Part shown: positions 59,299-64,000 of the stretch, piece by piece
Layout of the letters: each line of letters begins with the position of its first letter
How positions within the stretch are numbered: position 1 is the first letter of the stretch
Origin: Streptomyces sp. ERV7
GTDB lineage: Bacteria > Actinomycetota > Actinomycetes > Streptomycetales > Streptomycetaceae
Assembly (NCBI RefSeq): GCF_001653515.1
Contig: NZ_LYOY01000029.1
Location: forward strand, 1,488,001 to 1,552,000
Length of the DNA: 64,000 nt
Direction: 5' to 3'
The notes under the pieces: generated by a model
The model's input: the letters and a program-made list of their open reading frames with translations, nothing else
What the model was told of the DNA's origin: nothing
The model's database searches: none
Position numbers and translations under genes: made by a program

Positions 59299-60408
59299 TT
59301 ACGCCCGGGGGTAACGGGCCAGCCACCCCGGGGCGTTGACGGCCGGGCCGTGCAGGGCCGGGCCCTGGGTCATCTCCATCGCGAAGTCGTCGGCGAGTTC
59401 GAGGACCGTGGACCGCCCTTCCAGCTCGGCCAGCCAGCCGGGCGGGAGGGCGGTCTCGCCGTGCAGGGCGCCCAGCAGCGTGCCGCAGAGGGTGCCGGTG
59501 GCGCCGGAGGGGCCGTCGTGGTGGACGGCGAGCAGCAGGCCGTGGCGGACGTCCTCGCCGACCAGGGCGCAGTACACGGCAATGGCCAGCGCCTCCTGGG
59601 CGAGGTGCCCCTCGCCGAGCGAGGCCACCAGGCCGGGGCTCGGCATGCCTTGGCGTACGGCGCCCAGCGCGTGCTGGAGGGCGTCCGTGACGGGCTGGTG
59701 GCCGGGACGCCGGTCCAGCAGGCCGAGGGTGCGCTGGACGGCCGCGTCCAGCGACTCGCCCCGGGCAAGACCGTGCACCACCACCGCGAAGGCGCCGGCC
59801 GAGAGGTACGCGGCCGGGTCGCCGTGGGTCTGGGCCGCGCACTCGACGGCGAGTTGCAGCACGAGCTGCGGCTCCCAGCCGACGAGCAGGCCGAAGGGGC
59901 CGGAGCGGGTGAGGGCGGCGGGGTCGCGGGCGTCGGGGTTCTTGGGACGGTCCAGGGTGCCCATGACGTCGTCGGCGAGCCCGAGCAGGCAGGGGCGGGC
60001 CGGGTCGCGTCTGCTGTAGAGCCACTCCTCCGCGGCGAGCCACCCGTTGTCCTTGCGCCGCTCGTCCGGCCCCCAGTCCCGCTGGGTGGCGCCCCACCGC
60101 AGATACGCCCGGTGCACATCGGTCGGCGGGTGCCAGGCGCCGGTGTCCCGGCGGACCTGGGCGCGGATGAGGCCGTCGACGGTGAAGAGGGTGAGCTGGG
60201 TGGCAGCGGTGATCCGGGCGCCCGGGCCGGTGACGCCCTCCGCGCCGTGCCGGGTGCGGATGGCGTCGAGGGTGAGGGAGGCGACGGGGGCGCCGAGCGC
60301 GTCGCCGATCGCGCCGCCGAGGAGGCTGCCGCGGACTCGGCTGCGGAAGTCCTGTTGCTCGGTGCGGCCCCATATGGACGTGGTGGGTCCGGTGGCTGCT
60401 GCGGTCAT
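59299..60408 (-). CDS. ADP-ribosylglycohydrolase family protein
   Basis: The 369-aa protein shows the family layout: RGSLLGGAIGDALGAPVASLTLDAI at the start and TAATQLTLFTVDGLI, then the C-terminal AVHHDGPSGATGTLCGTLLGALHG carrying the second acidic/Thr metal-binding set (usually D-S-D/T). These enzymes remove ADP-ribose from proteins or small molecules with two Mg2+; some act on other ribosides. The first site reads TAATQ where T-D-D/S-T is usual, so activity could be changed. The ATG at 60408 has a weak ribosome site. Confidence 0.8.
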   Translation of the reverse strand: MTAAATGPTTSIWGRTEQQDFRSRVRGSLLGGAIGDALGAPVASLTLDAIRTRHGAEGVTGPGARITAATQLTLFTVDGLIRAQVRRDTGAWHPPTDVHRAYLRWGATQRDWGPDERRKDNGWLAAEEWLYSRRDPARPCLLGLADDVMGTLDRPKNPDARDPAALTRSGPFGLLVGWEPQLVLQLAVECAAQTHGDPAAYLSAGAFAVVVHGLARGESLDAAVQRTLGLLDRRPGHQPVTDALQHALGAVRQGMPSPGLVASLGEGHLAQEALAIAVYCALVGEDVRHGLLLAVHHDGPSGATGTLCGTLLGALHGETALPPGWLAELEGRSTVLELADDFAMEMTQGPALHGPAVNAPGWLARYPRA

Positions 60409-60883
60409 GGCGCAGCACTGTAATTGATTGGGTGCGGGTGAATAAGACCGCGATCGATTTGAAACGGTTCGCACTTTGGCGAGTTTTGTTCCCCACCCCG
60501 CCCCGGTTCGCGGCGGCCGCGGAAGAGCAGGCGTCCGCCGCAGCCGCGCCCGCACGTCGGCCCAAGCTCCGCCGCAGGTCTCCGGCGAACCGGAAGCACA
60601 GCGCGGCCGCAGCCTCTCCGGCGAACCGGAGGGATGACGTCTCGGCCTCCACCCGTCCCGAGGATGTCGAGGGCGGCTCCTCGGCGACCGCTCCGGTCCG
60701 GCGCGGGGCCCGGCGGTCGAGCCGGCCGGACGGACGGGAAGGGAGCGGCCGATGACACCGGGCCGACGCCGCGCCGTATCGCTCCGTGACCCGTGCACGG
60801 CCCGCCGCGTTCACGAGGGGGGCGCCGCGCGAGGGCGGTCCGCCCGATCCGCGAATGCGGCCGGAGTGCTCGGAAGGCAAGGT
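60409..60883. other. 475-bp gap between divergent genes
   Basis: The first 70 bp, next to the ADP-ribosylglycohydrolase start, are AT-richer and probably hold a promoter. Between 60560 and 60660 a short CCGGCGAACCGGA-type motif occurs twice (CTCCGGCGAACCGGA at 60590 and 60628 regions). No convincing gene. Confidence 0.45.
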
Positions 60884-63370
60884 ATGACGTTCGATGTCCC
60901 TCCCCGGGCCAACGCCCAGTCCCGGGCCAACTCCCCGTCTCGGGCCGATGTTCCTCTCGGGGGTGACGTCTTCCCCGAGGCGGACACCCCTTCCTGGGGC
61001 GAAATCTCCTCCTGGGTCAACCCCGCGTCCAGGGCCGACGTCCCTCTCGGGCAAGGTGTCCTTTCCCAGGCGGACCCCTTTCCCGGGGGCGATGCCTCGT
61101 CCCGGGCCAACCCGGCGTCCCGGGTCGAATCCCAGCCCCGGGCCGACGTTCCTCTCCGGGGTGCCGTCCTTCCCGAGACAGGCGCCTCCCCCCGGCCGGA
61201 TGCCTCGTCCCGGGGTGAAGTTCCTTCCTGGGAAGACACGTCACCCCGGCCCGACGCCCCGTCCCGGGGTCGCATCCCGCCTCGGGCCCCCGGCGTAAGC
61301 GGTCCGGTCTTCCCCGGCGCGGGGTCCGGAACCGGGCCAGGCCCGAGGCCGGGGCGGCGGCCCGCGCCGGCGCCCCGGGCCTCCGGCCCGGTCGGCGGAC
61401 CCGGCCCGGGACCCGGTCCCGGATTCGGCGCGCTCCCTCCGCTCCACGCCGCGCTGATCTCCGTCGCCCTGCCCGGCCTCGTCGTCTCGGCGGAGCACGG
61501 GCAGCTCACCGGCCACGGTCTGGAGGGCTTCTACCGGCACGGCCGCCGGCTGCTCGCGCGCTGTCAGCTGAAGGTGGCCGGGCGGGAGCCGATCGCCCTC
61601 CAGGGCAGACCGATATCGGCCGACCGCGCCCGCTTCTTCGCGGTGGTGCGCACCCCGGCCGACAGCGGCCCCGACCCCGAGATCGCCATCGAGCGGCTGC
61701 GCCAGGCCGACGGCAGCGAGCGGATCACCCTGCGCAGCTCGGCGCCCCGCCCCCTGCGGCTGCCCGTGGAGATCGCGCTCGGCACCGACCTCGCCGATCT
61801 GGGCGCCGTCGCGGCGGGCCGGGCCGGACCCGAACTGCCGGGCAGCGTCCACGACTCGGGCATGCGCTGGACGGCCCCCGGCGCGCACGCGGTGGTGAGC
61901 GCGCACCCGCCCCCGGCCGACGCGCTCGCCTCGGCGGGCGTGCTGCGCTGGGACGTGGAGCTGCCCCCGGGCGGTTCGTACACGATCGAGCTCCACATCC
62001 GCACCGACCGTCCCACCCGGCCGCCCGGCCAGGCCGCCACCCACCCGCTGCCGCAGGCCGAGGCGGAGGGCGACGACCCCCGGGTCGGGCCACTGCTCCG
62101 GAACGGCCTCGACGACCTGCGGGCCCTGCTCGTCCGGGACCCGGCCCACCCGGTGGACGTGTACGCGGCGGCGGGCATCCCCTGGCGCACCGGTCCGGCC
62201 CCGGCCGAGTCACTGTGGGCGGCGCGGATGGCCCTGCCGCTCTCCACCCGGCTGGCGGCGGCGACCCTGCGCGCCGTTTCGCGTACCCAACTGTCCGGTG
62301 GAGAAAGGGATTTCGGCCGCATCCCCGGGCCGCTGCGGGACGCCGGACCCCATCTGCCGCCCAGCTGCACCGGAGTGGAGGCCACGCTCGCGTTCCCGGT
62401 GGTGCTCGCCGAGGCCCGTCGCTGGGGGCTGGCCGAGTCCGAGGTGGCCGAGCTGCTGCCGACGGCCGAGCGGTGTCTGCGCTGGCTGCGTACCTGCGCC
62501 GGTGACGACGGCTATCTGGGCGAGCCGGGCCCGGCGGCGGGCCTGGCGCGGGCCGAGACCCAGGCCCACGCCCACCGCGCCGCCGTCCTGGGCGCGGAGC
62601 TGCTGAGGGAGTGCGGCCGACCGGGCGCCGAGGAGTGCGCGTCCTGGGCGGCGGGGCTGCGCGAGCGGTTCCGGGAGGAGTTCTGGATCGAGGACCTCGC
62701 GGGCGGGCGCCCCGCCGTCGCCCGCACCGCCGACGGCCGCCGTCTCCCGGCGCTCGGCGCGGGCGCCGCCCACCTCCTGGACACCGGGTTGCTCGGCGCG
62801 GGACGGCTCGCCCCCGGGCTGCTCGACAAGGTGCAGACAGAACAGCTCGCCCGGCTCCTCGGCGGCCCGGCCATGGACTCCGGCTGGGGCCTGCGCGGTC
62901 TCGGCGCCAAGGAGGCGGGCTACAACCCGTTCGGCCACCGCGCGGGCGCGGTGCGGGTGTACGACACGGCCGTCGCCGTGACGGGCCTGGTGGCCGCCGG
63001 GTACGAGAAGGAGGCGAGCGCGCTGCTGCGCGGCCTGCTCGACGCGGCCGAGGCGTTCGGCTACCGGCTGCCCGAGATGTACGCGGGCGAGCAGCGCACC
63101 GCCGACAGCGCCCCGCTGCCGCACCCGACCGCGTGCCGCCCGGCCGCCGTCGCCGCGGCCTCGGCGGTCCAGTTGCTCACCACGCTCGCCGGGATCCGCC
63201 CGGACGCCCCGGCGGGCACGGTCGCCCTCTGCCCCGTACGGTCGGCGCCGCTCGGCGCGGTGCGGCTGTCGGGGCTGAGCGTCGCGGGGGAGCCGTTCGC
63301 CGTGCGGGTCAGCAGGCTCGGCGTCGGCATGGTCGAGCAGGCCGCCGGCCGGCTCCAGTTGGGAGGCTGA
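60884..63370 (+). CDS. Glycogen-debranching-type protein with hexapeptide-repeat N-terminal extension
   Basis: The protein has 828 aa. From about residue 184 (LPPLHAALISVALPGLVVSAEHGQLTGHGLEGFY) it matches the glycogen debranching enzyme N-terminal domain, followed by an (alpha/alpha)6-like toroid (about 430-800), as in amylo-alpha-1,6-glucosidases. Related proteins start close to that point. Here residues 5-130 are degenerate hexapeptide repeats (SRADVP/SRANPA-like) and 135-183 are Pro/Gly-rich. GGAAGG 7 bp before the ATG at 60884 supports translation of the extension; no equally good start lies nearer the domain. Function is presumed hydrolysis of glycogen or a related glucan. Confidence 0.75.
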   Translation: MTFDVPPRANAQSRANSPSRADVPLGGDVFPEADTPSWGEISSWVNPASRADVPLGQGVLSQADPFPGGDASSRANPASRVESQPRADVPLRGAVLPETGASPRPDASSRGEVPSWEDTSPRPDAPSRGRIPPRAPGVSGPVFPGAGSGTGPGPRPGRRPAPAPRASGPVGGPGPGPGPGFGALPPLHAALISVALPGLVVSAEHGQLTGHGLEGFYRHGRRLLARCQLKVAGREPIALQGRPISADRARFFAVVRTPADSGPDPEIAIERLRQADGSERITLRSSAPRPLRLPVEIALGTDLADLGAVAAGRAGPELPGSVHDSGMRWTAPGAHAVVSAHPPPADALASAGVLRWDVELPPGGSYTIELHIRTDRPTRPPGQAATHPLPQAEAEGDDPRVGPLLRNGLDDLRALLVRDPAHPVDVYAAAGIPWRTGPAPAESLWAARMALPLSTRLAAATLRAVSRTQLSGGERDFGRIPGPLRDAGPHLPPSCTGVEATLAFPVVLAEARRWGLAESEVAELLPTAERCLRWLRTCAGDDGYLGEPGPAAGLARAETQAHAHRAAVLGAELLRECGRPGAEECASWAAGLRERFREEFWIEDLAGGRPAVARTADGRRLPALGAGAAHLLDTGLLGAGRLAPGLLDKVQTEQLARLLGGPAMDSGWGLRGLGAKEAGYNPFGHRAGAVRVYDTAVAVTGLVAAGYEKEASALLRGLLDAAEAFGYRLPEMYAGEQRTADSAPLPHPTACRPAAVAAASAVQLLTTLAGIRPDAPAGTVALCPVRSAPLGAVRLSGLSVAGEPFAVRVSRLGVGMVEQAAGRLQLGG
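60900..61290 (+). repeat. Degenerate 18-bp tandem repeat array inside a coding region
   Basis: About 20 units of a G/C-rich 18-bp motif built around TCCCGGGCCGACG repeat with changes, coding for a hexapeptide. Phase is mostly kept in threes, so the reading frame survives. Units differ by several bases each, so the array is not a very recent expansion. Confidence 0.75.
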
Positions 63371-63579
63371 ACGGAGTGCTGAGTGAATCCGGTACCGAGG
63401 AAGAGATCGCGCCGGTCGTCACGGCGCGGGCGGCGGGTCCCGAAGGCGGTGAGCCGGATGCGGTGAGGAGTCGTGCGCGGGGCACCTCGGCAGGAACCCG
63501 TGGGGCGGCTGGTGAAGACGGTGCGACCGGCCGTGCCCGGGGGCGTGTTTATCGTCAGGGAGACGACTATGATCGCTTC
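63371..63579. other. Intergenic region before the Nudix gene, with operator-like dyad
   Basis: 209 bp. TCGTC-AGGGA-GACGA (63552-63566) is a perfect 5-5-5 dyad, 13 bp before the Nudix ATG, embedded in TTTATCGTC...GACGACTAT. NrtR-type Nudix regulators bind palindromes with ATCGTC/GACGAT-like arms, so this may be an autoregulatory site. No gene seen. Confidence 0.45.
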
Positions 63580-64000
63580 ATGTCTCCCTACGACCCGTCG
63601 GCCTTCCCGCCCTTCGCCGTGACCGTCGACCTGGTCGTGCTCACCGTGCGTCGCCACGCCCTGTGCGCACTGGTCGTCCGCCGAGGGGAGCCGCCCTTCC
63701 AGGGGCGGTGGGCGCTGCCCGGCGGTTTCGTCCGGGGTGACGAGGACCTTTCGGCCGCGGCGGCCCGCGAGCTGACGGAGGAGACCGGACTCTGCGCCCA
63801 GGACCCGGCGGCCACCGCCCCGGCCCCGGGCAACGGCGCCCATCTGGAGCAGCTCGCCACCTACGGCGACCCCCGGCGCGACCCCCGGATGCGGGTCGTC
63901 AGCGTGGCGCATCTGGCGCTCGCCCCCGATCTGCCCGCCCCGCGCGCGGGCGGCGACGCGCACAGCGCGCGCTGGGCGCCGGTCGAGGACCTGCTGAGCC
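63580..64000 (+). CDS. Nudix protein, NrtR-like (cut by the window end)
   Basis: 140 codons are visible and the frame is open at the edge. The opening FAVTVDLVVLTVRRHALCALVVRRGEPPFQGRWALPGGF and an intact Nudix box (G49, E55, R63-E64, E67-E68, G70) match the N-terminal domain of NrtR, which pairs a Nudix-like ADP-ribose sensor with a C-terminal winged helix and represses NAD-synthesis genes. Whether the winged helix exists cannot be seen. Because the catalytic box is intact, a plain ADP-ribose or NADH pyrophosphatase is also possible. An ADP-ribosylglycohydrolase is encoded 3 kb away. Confidence 0.75.
   Translation, partial: MSPYDPSAFPPFAVTVDLVVLTVRRHALCALVVRRGEPPFQGRWALPGGFVRGDEDLSAAAARELTEETGLCAQDPAATAPAPGNGAHLEQLATYGDPRRDPRMRVVSVAHLALAPDLPAPRAGGDAHSARWAPVEDLLS

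Noticed and set aside
60900..61290. CRISPR array
   Set aside because: Repeats are 18 bp, contiguous, degenerate, and have no spacers; no cas genes are present.

Overview
The window is high-GC DNA (about 70% or more) from an actinomycete, almost certainly a Streptomyces. Several genes point there: an SsgA-like sporulation protein, the sigma factor HrdD, a tricorn protease, an HTH/DUF5753 + DUF397 pair, and a DUF2637/TraB conjugative cluster. Most genes are chromosomal housekeeping or accessory genes in short operons.

Layout. (1) 1-7.35 kb: remnant of an actinomycete integrative and conjugative element (AICE). It has a repressible-looking promoter with two perfect palindromes, a Pif-like Nudix gene between two 47-bp tRNA-3'-end-like direct repeats, then an overlapping transfer operon (97-aa protein, DUF2637 membrane protein, GGDEF protein, PAPS-reductase-like ATPase), the FtsK-like translocase TraB, and three small Spd-like proteins. 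No integrase, excisionase or replication gene is present; the element abuts the 3' half of a serine hydrolase gene. (2) 7.9-10.5 kb: a CbiM/N-Q-O nickel/cobalt ECF transporter with a Nur-type box upstream. (3) 10.7-20.3 kb: SsgA-like gene, MMPL exporter with its TetR regulator, a perfect 102-bp tandem duplication carrying operator copies, tricorn protease, MerR regulator and a Baeyer-Villiger-type monooxygenase. (4) 20.1-24.3 kb: galU-glp(moeA)-moaC-mogA operon followed by a truncated GNAT gene, with a divergent 5-formyltetrahydrofolate cyclo-ligase. (5) 24.4-31.8 kb: penicillin acylase family protein, a cation/proton antiporter that probably starts at CTG, an MFS transporter, an FmdB zinc-ribbon protein behind a CIRCE-like site, and MTA phosphorylase. 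(6) 31.8-35.8 kb: debris of an anaerobic-metabolism locus (truncated molybdopterin oxidoreductase, its membrane partner, truncated PFL-activating enzyme, truncated methyltransferase). (7) 35.8-42.6 kb: hrdD with a sigma-R promoter, a DODA-type dioxygenase with MarR regulator, an MFS exporter with TetR regulator, and an M6-like metalloprotease. (8) 42.6-48.3 kb: two inverted copies of a palindromic repeat flank a secreted-protein cassette (beta-sandwich protein, WxL-like protein, DUF916 membrane protein, Tat-exported amidohydrolase). (9) 48.3-57.4 kb: membrane protein, D-Ala-D-Ala carboxypeptidase, GPP34 protein, HTH/DUF397 pair, SDR and an unknown protein. (10) 57.4-64 kb: sodium:solute symporter, ADP-ribosylglycohydrolase, a glycogen-debranching-type protein with an unusual hexapeptide-repeat N-terminus, and a Nudix/NrtR-like gene cut by the window end.

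Five genes are truncated at four junctions (7.35, 20.12, 31.87 and 35.16 kb). The window therefore carries a strikingly dense set of deletion or rearrangement scars. I saw no complete tRNA, rRNA or CRISPR array.
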